A DNA stretch of 64,000 nt from Apoderus coryli (taxonomy: Eukaryota; Arthropoda; Insecta; Coleoptera; Attelabidae): NCBI GenBank assembly GCA_911728435.2, contig OU452198.1, positions 4,526,001 to 4,590,000 of the forward strand, written 5' to 3'. Of the stretch, positions 10,335-22,601 are shown one piece after another. The notes beneath the pieces are model-generated. The model made no database searches. It was not told where the DNA came from and saw nothing but the letters and a program-made list of their open reading frames with translations. Made by a program: the position numbers and the translations under genes. The stretch's first letter is position 1; every line of letters begins with the position of its first letter.

Positions 10335-11779
10335 CACACACCGCCAAATTTAAAGGAACGAAAATAAATTGTATGCAATTAAAGATATTTATTTTATTTA
10401 TTTCTTGTGGTGCCTAGGTCTAGACAGCTATGAACGGTTTTTGTATATTTTATTCATTTTTATCAAGTTAGCTAAAGTCAAACCCAATGTGTAAACATTT
10501 GTGAGTTGTTGCATTAAATTTGAAACGCGTATTTTCTCTACATCACAATTTGTTATTTTTTCATAATTAATTGTTAACATTTGGTTTGTTTTTGTTTACT
10601 ATCGTCATCTTGATTGTGAAACAGTCCATAATGGGCGATTTGGCATCGAAGGATGTCGCTAGAGCTGTAACATTGGTCGATCTTACAGTGATGCTTCTGA
10701 AATGTTTGGTAAAACAAAATCATCGTAATGTTACACGTTGGAGAATATGTGAGAAGACGAGGTCAAGGCAGAAAACGTTCAACCACGGCTGGAGATGATC
10801 GATTTATAACTTTGAACATACTACGAAATAGGTGTCTAACAGCAGTTCAAACAAGAAATCAACTGGAAGAAGTGCGTGGAACCAGAATAAGTGAGCGTAC
10901 AGTTAGAAGTTGGTATCAAGTCCTATAGGCCAAAAAAAGCCCCAAAACTTCAGAGACGTCATCTAGTAGAGCGACTCGCCTTTGCTCGAGACCACCAAAA
11001 TTGGAATAATGACTAATGAGAGCCGTTTCTGCATACATTCAATTGATGGTAGGGAAAGATTGTATCGACGTCCAGGAGAACAAAATGAACAATTTAATTT
11101 TACTCCTACTGTCTCTTTCCGTGCAGGCTCAATTATATGTTTTGGGGCACGCACAGAGTTAGTGGTTATTGATGGCGGTGCTTTAAATGCAGATAGATAC
11201 ATAATGGATGTTCTGCAAAAACATGCGGCACCTTTCGCTCCACATATCGGAGCCAATTTCCTCTTAATGCAGGACAATGCTCGCCCGCACGTGGCTCTTT
11301 GTGTAACTGACTTTTTAAATCAAGTGGCGATACCGACAATGAATTGGCCAGCATGTTCCCCGGACTTGAATCCGATTGAACATGTATGGGACATGCTAGG
11401 CAGACGACTGACGTCAAAAATTTCTGGTGTCCAAAACACAGAAGAAGCGACAGCTGCTCTAATTGGAATATGGGAGAATTTGTGGCAGCAAATGATCGAG
11501 AACGTCATTAAAAGTATGGGACGCCGGATGACTTCAATCATAAGGGCTCGTGGGAGAAACACACGTTATTAAAAAAAATAATCCCTGTAATTTTGCTTCA
11601 TAATTAAATGTTTAAAACAAATTAAAACGTACAATTAGTTTCTTAAAAAAACGCTATTTTTTGTCGTCTGTTTTTAAACACGCCTCAAAATGGGTATGAA
11701 GCTTTGCAAAACAAACTGCAATTAGCTAGCTAGTCCTTTTAATAATTAATGTGCGTTCCTTTAAATTTGGCGGTGTGTG
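10335..11779 (+). mobile_element. Tc1-like DNA transposon with TIRs and TA duplication
   Basis: Terminal inverted repeats of 26 bp run from 10335 to 10360 (CACACACCGCCAAATTTAAA...) and, inverted, from 11754 to 11779. A TA dinucleotide lies directly outside each end (10333-10334; 11780-11781), the target duplication of the Tc1/mariner superfamily. The element is 1445 bp long and encodes a single transposase, now broken. Its TIRs match perfectly over the 26 bp. Confidence 0.9.
10631..11572 (+). pseudogene. Tc1-like transposase (DD34E), frameshifted
   Basis: The reading order matches Tc1-like transposases: a degraded N-terminal HTH from ATG 10631, then GQGRKRSTT and SERTVR in a second frame (10728-10928), and the catalytic part at 10982-11572. 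The R-F-C-I-H, Y-R-R-P-G-E, and LLMQDNARPH motifs are present, and the last Asp-to-Glu spacing is 34 residues (D of QDNARPH to E of LNPIEHVW). The protein ends R-A-R-G-R-N-T-R-Y as expected. The first catalytic Asp of the usual T-D-E-S-R-F motif reads Asn (T-N-E-S-R-F), and bases are missing just before it, with stop codons. The copy cannot be active. Confidence 0.9.
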
Positions 11780-11885
11780 TAGTATAGTTCCGCAGTGTAA
11801 GAACACTGTGACCAACCCTAATAAAAGTTTACACTGCGATGTGAAATACGAGTTCTGATTCTATGAATAAAACGAACAATTGGCA

Positions 11886-11960
11886 ACAGTGTTGGATTTT
11901 ATTAGTAAATATATAAAAAGTTCTGCAGCATACAAACATTTTTGTGATTATTTTATTGTT
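11886..11960 (+). repeat. Right half of the split dispersed repeat
   Basis: GTTGGATTTTATTAGTAAA and AAAAAGTTCTGCAGCATA match 25923-25970, continuing the unit whose left half lies at 9660-9745. Confidence 0.6.
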
Positions 11961-12690
11961 ATGCCATATAAATATTTCACAAAGTAGACAGTTTTTTCAA
12001 AGATAGCATAAAATATCCTCTTTCTTACTCTCTATTTACGACGTACATGTGAGCTGACCTTTGGTCAATACCTGAATTATGTAATACGCATCCTCTCTAT
12101 AACATTCCATGCTATTCGTGCCATTTATCTGCCGAGTATCTTTTTCCGGTTGACAATCATTGAGACAGGAAGCCGATCACTATAGACGTAAAATCAGCCT
12201 GATTGCCGGTGTATTGTGTTGTATTCGATGTCAACTATATACACCGGAAGACAATTAGATCAATTTCCGGGGTATATTTGCTGTTTTTCCTTTTTTTTTT
12301 TAATGAGTAGGTATCAGAAGCATTAAAGAGAAATAATTATGTGTTTTTCGATACGAACTTTAATAAATAAGAGGATAGGTTAAAAAGTATCCAGTCGGAT
12401 ACACAAATGGCGTCAGAGTAGGTCTGGTATGCCTGAGAAAAATAAACTAACATAATAATAATAACAGCATTAACTTTACTTACGAAATAGAGAATAATGG
12501 CACTTTACCATACTTAGACTTACTTTTTTTGAGCAGTGTAGTAATAAATAAATAATGTCAATATGTTGGAATGACCTCAGAAAAAACATGTTTTACAGCG
12601 ACTGTCTCATTATTTTTTAATATTCTGCTTTTAGTGTCCTTCACAAATACGAATTGTTAGATTATTTCATAGGGTAAAGGACAAAGAAAA
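11961..12690. other. Region without recognisable gene
   Basis: No gene, TIR pair or RNA recognised. A CCGGT-type inverted pair (12148, 12193 and 12243) is visible but too weak to call. Confidence 0.35.
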
Positions 12691-12702
12691 CACCAGAACT
12701 AT

Positions 12703-12753
12703 TCAAAAATGCGACGTTTCGCAGCTATATTGCTGCTTCAACAGGCACTTAAG
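12703..12753 (-). ncRNA. Hammerhead-ribozyme-like motif with GUC cleavage triplet
   Basis: On the minus strand the helix I arm AAGTGC is followed by CTGTTGA (12744-12738), helix II GCAGC-AATATA-GCTGC, GAAA and the self-complementary ACGT, then a GTC cleavage triplet. The downstream arm GCATTT pairs with AAGTGC over 6 bp (one G-U). This is the layout of minimal, dimer-forming hammerheads in Penelope-like elements. One core base departs from CUGANGA (the A is U), which should weaken cleavage. No RT frame is adjacent. Confidence 0.6.
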
Positions 12754-12759
12754 TGTAGT

Positions 12760-14340
12760 CAGGTACAAAAAAACAAACAATAATATTAACCTTCAATGAA
12801 ACATTTATCGATACGTACATACCATGAAATTATTTTTTTATAGGCACAACTTCTCAAAAGCTGAAGTAAATTCCAAAAAAAAGAAGAGACAGATTTATAA
12901 AACTAAGTAAAATATCTTTTCCATATTGTTCTCACTATTTGCTCCTTATTTTTTATTATTTGTTATGAGAGCTTCTAGCTCAAGAGAAAAAAAGGACTAT
13001 AAGACAGATATTTAAAAAATTAAACAAAAATATAAAAATGATTTGAAAAGACGAGGCCTTAGGACTTACCAATAATTCCGTATACACTATTGGGTATTTC
13101 TAACTGACCGTTGGTCTTCTGGCCGGCCGGCCTCTAATCTTCTACCACCTTGTTCAAATGTTCAAGTTCGCTAATTCAAAGTTAGCTCACTAACCAACAC
13201 ATACACACACTTTCGTCTGTTCAATAACTTTAATTATGCGGGTTTTAAAAAATTGATGCAAATTAATTAACAAACGAAGTTGTTAAGCGGTGAGAAAAAG
13301 AGAAAAGTAAAGTTAAAGTGTATATGGTTAAAACAATCTAAAACACTCTGCGCGACACAAGCCAAAAAGTAGTATAGCTCGTCCCTAAAGGCCAACACGC
13401 GCAAATTTATTAACTGACCATGAAACATATGAAAATACATTGAATTTCGGTTTTGTTTGAAATATAGAACCATGATCAATTATTGCTTACGTATTTATAA
13501 TTGAAAAAAAAATAAAAATAAATAAAGGAAAATAAAATAACTGAATGTGGACGCAACATTATTATTTTCATTATTATTTTCTGATAATCGTATTGCTCTC
13601 CTCTTGGTTCACCGTTTCCAACTTGACATGGAATTTTGCGTGTTTCACATTACTCATGGTGTTTATTCGTTTTTGTGAGAGCGCATAAAATGATTCTTTC
13701 ATTCCATTTCAAATTATACTTTATGTCTAACATTTAGAATTTATACTTAGAGAAAGAGCAAATGAAACAAGAGTAAAAACAAAATAATAGGGGGAAAAGA
13801 TGAATTTGTACAGGTAGAATAATAAGTATTACATCTCAGGTAGAATGTCTTATGATATGATATGATGGAAAAATATCGCTATTTTAATATGATTCACTGC
13901 TAAACTGCGTAGTAGAACTTTGCAAATTATTATTTATACAGGATGGCCCAATGAAAATGAGTATGTTATGTATGTTTTCGAAAAATAAATCGGAAATCAA
14001 TCTAATGCACTAAAATTACTGTATTTATTTTCACTATTATTTACATGTCACAACACTGGTCTCATATATTGACCCTTCACCACAGCATTAATAAGTACAG
14101 CATTCCCACTCCACGTTGGCACCATGAAATAAACTATGACGTAAGACGCCGCCATTTTGGGTTACAAGTCAGGTCCTGACTAAAAATAATAGTTTTCGGT
14201 TTCTAACCACAGCACTGTATTTTCATTTTTGTAAAAATATTTAAGTACATAATAATATCGCTGTCAATTTCAGAAATATTTGTGGTGTGTCATAGTGATT
14301 GAAAACAGCCTTGAGTGGTGCTATCAGTTAAATGTTGACA
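12760..14340. other. Region without recognisable gene
   Basis: AT-rich; no coding signature. TATACAGGATGGCCC at 13937 is a variant of the common transposon-end motif. The 13267-13479 minus frame is not recognisable. Confidence 0.4.
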
Positions 14341-14355
14341 TGATTGGGTGATTTT

Positions 14356-14765
14356 TAATAATAATAATAATAAACACAACATTAATACAGACTTTATTAG
14401 TAAAAAAAAGACATTTTTATAAAAGTTGAAGCAGTTCTTCCTAACTTAACCTAAACGTAACTTATATTTTAGCTTAAACCTATCTGAAAATAGTTTTACA
14501 TCGCTGGTCAAATTAAGTAGGTAGCTTATGTTTACAAATTAATTTGTTCTATTACGTGTCAGACAGCGCTCTTAAACGAAAACCCCTGTACACTTTTTAT
14601 ATTCTCCGGTAGAGCGTTGTAATATTTTGAAACCGTATAGGAAAATGACCGCTCAAAGATAGATGTTGACTCTAGCAGTGGCGTAATGACAGTTTTATGA
14701 GGAATATTCACATCATACACCGATCCCCGGAACTTCAATCTTTCATATAAGTATTCCGCCTATTT
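14356..14765 (-). pseudogene. LINE 3' fragment with C-terminal RT coding
   Basis: The minus strand encodes YLYERLKFRGSVYDVNIPH, then F-E-R-S-F-S-Y, Y-Y-N-A-L-P-E-N and F-K-S-A, the C-terminal block of LINE RTs. It ends in an AATAAAG signal and a (TTA)n tail at 14356-14373. The copy is heavily 5'-truncated and belongs to the same broad tail class as the copies at 1993 and 38480. Confidence 0.75.
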
Positions 14766-15149
14766 CCATCTGATGATTTTTATTAATCAAAATTAGTGAA
14801 TGAAAATCCGACGTTGTTTCATTCTTAACCAGCCGATTTCCTTAATCTTATTGCTAGCCTCTTTCACCCCTACGAATTCCACATACAAGCCGTGTGCCTG
14901 AATCCTGTTCTCAGCAATTTTAGTCAAACATATATATTGTCAATAATTTAACCCCTAGCTGATTGCGTTATCATGCTATCTCGCCACGAGACAACTTGTG
15001 TTTATGTTTTACTTTCATTTAATTTAAAAACATATTAAATACTGCCATTTGGTAATATAAATTTTACGGTTATACAAATAGTTGTTATAAACGTAAAATT
15101 ATCTAGTATTCATCTTTATTTTTACTTATTACTCACCTAACAGGATCTG

Positions 15150-15510
15150 TGGGGAAGCGAAAAAAATATTTAGAGCAAGTGTACCGCTTATTGGGACAAC
15201 ATTTTGCAGCACACACATGTCCTCCCTGATTGTTCATTGTATTAATCATGAGATACGTTAATAAAAATAAAATCCTTTTAATTATCACGAACACTATACC
15301 AAAAACACAGAATTAGATTACAAACACGATATTTATTTATCTCGTACACGCCGACAATGAACTATATATTGAACACAGGAGTAGACGGTATCTATCTACG
15401 TCAATGCGATTATTGTGGCGTTTTAACCCCTAATGGCGGCATGCGCGACGATATGCGCAGGACGGCTCGCAAGCGGAAAGTCAGAATACTGTATTATTTA
15501 TTAAACTGTG
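15150..15510 (+). repeat. Dispersed repeat, copy A (inverted relative to copy B)
   Basis: A 361-bp unit from TGGGGAAGCG to ATTTATT...ACTGTG, matched in reverse complement at 29773-30132 with few differences. It has no coding capacity. Both copies include ACCGCTTATTGGGACAACAT and GACGGCTCGCAAGCGGAAAG. It could be a solo LTR (it starts with TG) or a non-autonomous element; the ends are too variable to decide. Confidence 0.65.
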
Positions 15511-15634
15511 TCTTCACTTCATGACTGATTTTTTGTTGACTGTTACGTTGGCTTTATATATGATTTGAACTCTTTCTCGAACACTTCCAGAGAGTAGTCG
15601 AACATTCTGGCGCACGTATGTCCATTCTAGATGC

Positions 15635-15931
15635 ATGGCGGTCGACAAAATTAGCTCGAGACGTGTACCGGTGTTGCCAACAGGTGTACATTTTCTTGTT
15701 CGTTACACTATTAACAGTAAAAGCTTAGAAATTTTTTTCCAAAATCATTATTTTAGTAAGGTTAGCAATTACTTACCTAAATCAGATGATTATTACTTAA
15801 TAAATCGAAAAATCGTTTTTCAAGAACTTTTTGAATTTACACTTATAGATGAAGATTTGATTATGAACTTGCTTTTTGGTATGAAGTCTAGAGCGATTGG
15901 AGCAGATTCGATTAGTTTTTTGAAAAATTAG
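15635..15931 (+). pseudogene. LINE coding fragment upstream of the RT core
   Basis: Ninety-nine codons ending in a G-M-K-S-R-A-I-G-A-D-S-I-S-F stretch, the conserved K-S-x-x-x-G-x-D-x-I segment just before the LINE RT palm. The RT core itself is missing; the sequence jumps to a LINE-like 3' UTR, so an internal deletion or two fragments are likely. The N-terminal 30 residues show no known motif. Confidence 0.55.
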
Positions 15932-16088
15932 TACTAGTTTAAGTAAAGTGGGGCTCGAACTTCGTATCAGTATTTGCTGTTTTCTAGCCCCTTTTGCAGT
16001 TATCGTAAATATAAATTGTTTTTCGTTTATTTGTAATATTTGTGTGAATTGATTGCTGCAAATAAACTGATTTATTATTATTATTATA
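15932..16088 (+). mobile_element. LINE 3' UTR and (TTA)n tail
   Basis: The sequence ends with GCAAATAAACTGATTTATTATTATTATTA, the signal-plus-tail arrangement also seen (minus strand) at 38480-38515, where the matching string is GCAAATAAATGTATTATTATTATC. It belongs with the coding fragment just upstream. Confidence 0.6.
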
Positions 16089-16094
16089 TTTCAC

Positions 16095-19000
16095 TGTTAG
16101 GCACATATTCCGATCCACTATCTCACTAAGGATTATGTTCTTCTAGTTCTGATCAAGTGTATTTTCAGTCATTATTATAGATATACAATCACTATTATCA
16201 CTATTATTGTTTTTTTATTTAAATGCAGAAGAACATTTTCTGTATCCTTTACAAATACAAACTTCTTTTGGTCGCATTTCCTTGACTAAACCTTGAATAG
16301 GGCCATTTTTATTTTGCTAATTTTCTGAAACAACAGAACAGCTAGTACAGAGATGGGGTATCATAGAAAGTTTAAATCAAAAAAGTTACGTTTTCAGGAT
16401 GTTAAATTTGAAAAAAGGAATGAATTTTAATTTTACTAAAATTATTAGTCTCGCAAGAGCAATCATTTAACCAGCGCGTTAACGTTATACCTGTTGAATT
16501 AATTACATATGTTTGTTTGCTAGTAACGCGATGAATCCTCAGTATATGGCATTTAAAAGCAAAGTAATTTTTAAACGGCATTGAATTCTAATGTAATTTG
16601 GTACTTACCGCACTTATTATAATCTCCAGAAAATATAAACCGGCCAACAGAGGTGATAGTGTAACCGTATTGTAATTAGCGGGTGTTATAAATATGCATT
16701 CAGAAGAATACTAATGTTATAGTTTCATCCGAATGAACCCCAATATGCTATTCAATTTGTTACGGGTTTGATTCAATGTTTTACGAGCGGTTTCAAATAA
16801 AGAAGAACAAACAAAGAATATCAACTTGAATAATAACAGAATCAAATTATTATATGAACAAACAACTAAAATAAGCTTTATTAGGTGTATTGAAGTAATG
16901 CAAAATTTACTTACCATTATAGTATTGTATCACTATCGGTCACCGACTTTAATTAAAAAGAAATATTTAATTGGTTGACCTTTTTGTCACTAATTTATTG
17001 AAAACTTTATTAGAAATGAAACACATAATTTTCGGGCTAAATACAACTAATTTAATAATTAAAACTAATTAAAGAAATTTAATAACAATAAAGAAATAAA
17101 TATGTATAAATAAAAGAAAGAGAAAAAATAAAACAATTAAGCGATAATGAGAATTTAGAAGAAAATCGTAGTTATTACTTGTACTACTTAAAACATAGGA
17201 AAAATTAATATAATTCGAATAATTATATTAATTCCTATACGAGACTTTAACATACTAGTGAAAACGGAATTTATTTCAATCACTAAAGAAATAACTTTAA
17301 ACTTTATATAACAAAAACTGATTAAACAAAAAGGCCTTCAATTAAAAGTATATCAAAACTTACGGAACTTTATACATTTCACTATTTCAGAATAAAATGA
17401 GAAATGAACTGAGTCTTTAAACAAAAACTAGAAAATAATTCTTAACTGAAAAATTTACTAAGTTCAAAAACAAATTAAGATATTTAATTTAACATTTATA
17501 ATTAGAGAAAACACTTCTTTACTCAACCAATGCTAGGACCATTCTGACTCGAAAAAGACCGATTGTCTTTCCTAAACACACATACATGAGAAGTAGGTAC
17601 CTAGATGGAAAATAGCCGACCAGAAAAAAGGGCCATTTACGATATAGTTACCCTTATACATTGACAGGGTGAGAACATTACAAAACAAGATACATTTTTA
17701 TTTGTATGTCGACTTTAATAAAGATGCTTGATTGCGACTGGACAAAAACCCATAATTTTTTATTCGCGCGTTATATATATTATTTTGATATGGGAAACCG
17801 TGACGCTTTTCAATTAGCTGGAGTATATAATCAAAAATGTTCGACATTTTAATTTGCATGAAGATCTATCGATGGTTTTGAGTGTTTAGATCACACTGTA
17901 ACCACAACATCTGGTTCTCTTCTCAATACACGCTTTTATCTTTGGCCCACCCATAAACATCAACTGTATATTCTCGATTAGGAAATAAAAAGGTTGTTCT
18001 CCCAGATACGTCACCATTCCTTCAGGCAAAGATAATACTTGCATTACCTGCAGATGTTGTAAAACCCATATCAATAGACGATAAGATAAATAGAAAACAT
18101 TCCCTTACATTTTATGGCCGAGAGAATATTTGTACACAATCTACCCAAATAATATTCCCAAACTAATATAAACCATAAAACTCAGACATAACCACAGGGC
18201 CGTACAACAGTATATTCCATTGCCCGTTCGTTTTATTACAATAGATAACGCACTTCAACACACCCAAACAAAAACTGACCCTGCATGCCGAAACCTGAAG
18301 CAGGTATTTTATATGTCAAAACGCATTTTTATCTGAAATAGATAATATGTAAATATACATTATGATGTATTTTTAATGTAATTTTACCAATAATTCTAAC
18401 TTCACAGATTGAATGTGAATTTTTACTGCAATTTTCCATGTGTATAGTTGTAATCATAGTGTAAATTTCCCCCGACTTTTTACAGTGAAGGTGATTATAA
18501 AACTGCAACCACGTTTTTTTTTCATACGCCATTTTGAATTTAGTTTTTCTGCCTTCAAGCATAACCGACATTTAGTCGAAATTTGAAACCCTACTATTAA
18601 AGTCTATAACTTATCAGGGGTCAAACTTCGTATAGAGCTAAGTTGCGTGATATCACGTTATTTTGGGTTCTTCTACATATCGGTTTTTATACTAACTATA
18701 CCCTGTATAGTTAGATGAGGTAGATATTTTGTTAAATGCAATTTTTCTAACGACAACTCCACTTTGATGGTGACATTAATGAAGATAACAATAAAAGTTC
18801 CCAGACATCAATTGCCGCATATACCTACAGTTGTTCAAATATGTATACAATTGCTGTTCGTTGAACCGGTTTCGATTTAAAATGCTGAATTGCCAACCGT
18901 AACCGATGTTGTCTTTGTCAATTGTGTTTTGTACACCGTATTTTCGCCTTTTGAGACACACACACAGCTATAAGGAACATACACAGCAAGCAACTATTGT

Positions 19001-19200
19001 TTATTCTATTGCCCAAATAACACTTCAACGATTTAAAAGACGTTTCCCTGTACTGCGATCATTTGGTCTTTTTGTCTTTTTATTACAAAGACGAACTGTT
19101 ATGAGTGTAATCATCTGAAAATCATGCTGACGTTGTGTTTTGCAGAATAAAAACCGGGGCTTGCGGAAAATTATTAGTTGTAGGTAGAATAGGTTAACGT
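16095..19200. other. 3-kb gene-free stretch
   Basis: No recognisable exon, TIR pair or RNA gene. The open frames here (for example 18329-18571 minus, 18776-18961 minus, 18906-19118 plus) carry no domain signature, and their composition is that of the background. Confidence 0.45.
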
Positions 19201-19204
19201 TGAT

Positions 19205-19440
19205 TTTTTTATTCCTTATAATATCTGATAGTTCTGTCTCTGTCGTCGAAAATCTGCAAAAAAATGACCGCTATTTACTTAAAGCCGCAAGTCTGTCTAT
19301 ATGGGAAATTTGTTTTTTGCTGCATCCCAACGGGTACTTTTCAAGGGGCTTTAATGCGGCCACACTATTTTATTAATTAATTTATTTACATCTACAAAAG
19401 TACATTTTGTGTGCGACGCTGAGGGAGATATCAACTATTT
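19205..19440 (+). repeat. Direct repeat, copy 1
   Basis: TTCCTTATAATATCTG..., GCTGCATCCCAA, AATGCGGCCACACTATTTTA and GTGTGCGACGC are repeated in the same order and orientation at 20992-21252, about 1.8 kb downstream. Copies differ by substitutions and a ~25-bp indel. Confidence 0.7.
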
Positions 19441-19929
19441 CCCATCCATCTGACTTAGGTTATTGACAAACATATGATCACATCCATCCATCTGACGGCT
19501 CTCATGACACTGTCACTTTAGGTTATTAACACTTTTTCAGTAATATTGCTTCAAATACACAATGCCAACTTCTAAATTTACACAACTATATGGAATAACC
19601 ATTTTATAAAACTACAATATACAACATGTTGATAGAAATTGATCTTAAACATGCAAATAATGCCGCAAACTTTTAGACTCTTAATGTAAACAAAGAAATT
19701 ATTAATAAACTATTTGACACAAGCAATTTGTCTGTCGTGTTAGTAAAAACATATTACGAAAACCAAATTATGACGTGAAACTAGAGGTGCCAACTATATT
19801 GGAATTTGTCGATTTTTTTTGAAAGCCATTTTCATGACTATATTCTTAGAAAAACATATGGGACAAGCAATTTCGTATATTTTTAGTCACAATCGTATCA
19901 AAGAATAACGTACACATTCGTAAATTCGA

Positions 19930-20115
19930 GTTGAGTTTTTCTGATCCAAAAATCTCATCTGCTTTATTGAACCACGGCATAATAAGTTAGAGAGATATGG
20001 TAGTCCTAAAAATGGAAACCTGACAAACCAACGAATTTCAAAATAGAGAGATATGGTAGAATAATAACTGCAACCAACGAATTTCAAAATAGAGAGATGG
20101 TAGTCCTAAAAATAA
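19930..20115 (+). repeat. Short repeats with ACCAACGAATTTCAAA core
   Basis: ACCAACGAATTTCAAAATAG plus an AGAGATATGGTAG tail occurs at about 20028 and 20073, and again at 21498 and 21544. The spacing is about 45 bp within each pair. Confidence 0.6.
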
Positions 20116-20279
20116 CGTACACCACTATTAAGGTTAACGTTATTTTAACATCTGCCTATGCGCTAAGGATTTATCAGATTATAACAACATTAATTAATAA
20201 GCAGCACGTACAGGGTGATACAAAAAGAGCATTAATTAGTCCACATTTATGAAATTTTAAATTTATAGGAATTTTTAGC

Positions 20280-20720
20280 ATGCACTTTAAATTTATATAC
20301 GGGGTAAGTCAAAAATGTATTTCATTATTTTGTTAAGGACAAAAAAGTAATATTTTGAATAATTTTTTGATTTCTTTAGATTTCAATTCAAGATTTCTTT
20401 AAAAGTTAAACTATAATCTCCTAGAGGTTATCTACGGGGTAACTCAAAAATGTTTATTAATGTTATTTATTATTTAAGACTTTTAGACACGGGAAAACCT
20501 TATCATCGATAGGTGACTTTTTATTTTTTTTTAAATAGAAATTTTTAGCATACCCTTTAAATTTCTATACAGGATGAGTCAAAAATGTATTTCATTATTT
20601 TGTTAAGGACAAAAAAGTAATATTTTAAATAATTCAAGATTTCTTTGAAAGTGAAACTATAAGCTCCTAGATGTTGTCTACGGGGTAACTCAAAAATGTT
20701 TGGATTTATTTTTCAAGACT
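20280..20720 (+). repeat. Degenerate tandem repeat (about 280 bp)
   Basis: ATGTATTTCATTATTTTGTT plus AAGGACAAAAAAGTAATATTTT occurs at about 20317 and 20587, each followed by CTACGGGGTAACTCAAAAATG (20433, 20679). The period is about 250-270 bp. It lies between the two copies of the 19205/20992 direct repeat. Confidence 0.6.
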
Positions 20721-20991
20721 CTTATCTATTATTAATATAATATTAATGATTTTTTTTGTCTAAATTTGTTTTTATTATTTTATTTTCTGAATTTTTTTTT
20801 TTATTTTTATAAAAATTTTTTCTGAAATTTCTTAAAATTTTTTTTAAGATTTTTTTTTCTTTTTTTTTTTACCTTGAAATTTTTTTGTTTTACATTTTTA
20901 TTTTATATTTTTTTTTATTTTTTTTATAACCCTCAATGACTTTTATCATAGATAAAACTACCACAAAACGACTGAGAAATCCCGCAAGGGA

Positions 20992-21252
20992 TTTCTTGTT
21001 AATCCTTATAATATCTGTAGTTCTGTCTTTGTCGTCGAAATCTGCAAAAAAAGGACCGCTATCTATGTGACTTAACTTAAAGCAGCACCAAAGGTGCAGC
21101 CACAGGTCTGTGTATATGGAAAATTTATTTTTTGCTGCATCCCAATGGGTACTTTTCAAGGGGATTTAATGCGGCCACACTATTTTATTAATTAATTTAT
21201 TTACATCTACAAAAGTTCATTTTGTGTGCGACGCAGAGGGAGATATCAACTA
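20992..21252 (+). repeat. Direct repeat, copy 2
   Basis: Second copy of the unit at 19205-19440 (same orientation). It has an extra segment, AGCAGCACCAAAGGTGCAGC, not present in copy 1. Confidence 0.7.
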
Positions 21253-21599
21253 TTTATCCAAATGTCATATAAACTGTGACAGCTACCCTACGCAAAAAAA
21301 TTTCGATATCAATAAATAATTGTTTGTATTGGAAGCACCTAGCTAACAAACCTTATATGAAAATTTCCAGTCGAAACTGATGCTTAATTATCTAAAAAAT
21401 AATGCAAATATACTGAACTCCACCTCCAAAGAAGTAGTGATTTTCCGTAGTGTCAAATTATAACATAAATCCATCTGTCATAATAATTAATCAAACAAAC
21501 CAACGAATTTCAAATTAGAGAGATATGGTAGAATAATAACTGCCACCAACGAATTTCAAATTAGACAGATATGGTATATTATAGGAAGCCATTTTGACG

Positions 21600-22440
21600 C
21601 TTTTGAATATTATCTGCCATTTTGAAGCTATCGAATAGTATCTTATAGTATGAAATTTTATAAGGTTTTTGATTTTCACAAATAGATTTTGTTGGGACGA
21701 GGATCGTCTGTTAAGTGGACTGTATTTTTGGTTGATTCCTTTTGTTGAATTAGATATATTAAATAAGGAACGATGGAAAAAATATTAAAGATGGTGAAAA
21801 GCACTCACACTGATAACGTTTGCAGATTCCGGAGGGCCCTCCACGTCGTGTTCCAATGATCAATCTTCTTGTGTCTTCATAAATATCACACACCATATAT
21901 TGTAACACCTTGTTTATGTAATTAATTAACGGTTTTTTCAAAATTTTATATCCCACGCACGCTTCCGCTATAACTATTAAAATGGTACTGAATTTAAAAT
22001 AATGCGCACATAGCACCAAAAAAGTTAATGCGCATGTATTCGTTCTTTTCCATGCAGGAGAACAACAACTCAAAAATGTTTCTATTTATTTTCAATATTT
22101 TTAGGTACGGTAGAACGTGATAGATAGAAAATTTTTCAGAAAAATCGGTAAGGGCATATTTGACTTAATTAAAAAAAACCGTTATTTTTAAAAAAAACTT
22201 TAATACCTTGTATCTTGGAAACAATGCATTTCATGAGCACTTTTTTCCTAAAATGACCTGAGAAATCACCCTCTTAAATATTTCCGTACAGTTATTAGTG
22301 CCATAAACACATAAATAAGCCAACTTCAACACGCGCCCCTTTTCAGTGTTTAAGCTGTAAATTGTACCACATAAACGTAACCAATAACCATATTCACCCA
22401 AGCAGCCCTCTTTTTGACATACATCACAACATCTACATCC
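21600..22440. other. Region without recognisable gene
   Basis: Nothing nameable. The minus-strand frame at 21759-22073 (104 codons) is Cys-rich in part but matches no family that I know. Confidence 0.35.
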
Positions 22441-22441
22441 C

Positions 22442-22480
22442 TATAAAAGAACCGAAGCAAAGCATACACAGCAGGCTCAG
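22442..22480 (+). promoter_or_regulatory. Possible TATA/Inr core promoter
   Basis: CTATAAAAGA at 22441 is followed about 30 bp later by GGCTCAGCTT, which resembles an insect initiator (TCAGT-like). Downstream frames at 22602-22922 are open but unrecognised. This is a weak, context-free call. Confidence 0.2.
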
Positions 22481-22601
22481 CTTATAGAGGGCACGTTAAG
22501 GGTGTTTTTAAGAGCATAAAAGCATTACTTCCGGTTTTCACAATACCTACTCTATACACATACCTATAGAACTGCTTGTACTATAACATAAGGGCTTTTG
22601 T

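Noticed and set aside
10963..11562. Minus-strand frames of 80-104 codons in the Tc1-like element
   Set aside because: They are antisense to the transposase, whose motifs explain the openness.
18776..19118. Overlapping frames on both strands as a possible gene
   Set aside because: No motif, no splice context and no codon bias distinguishable from background.
20720..20930. Extreme T-rich tract as a possible functional element
   Set aside because: It reads as low-complexity sequence without structure or repeat unit.
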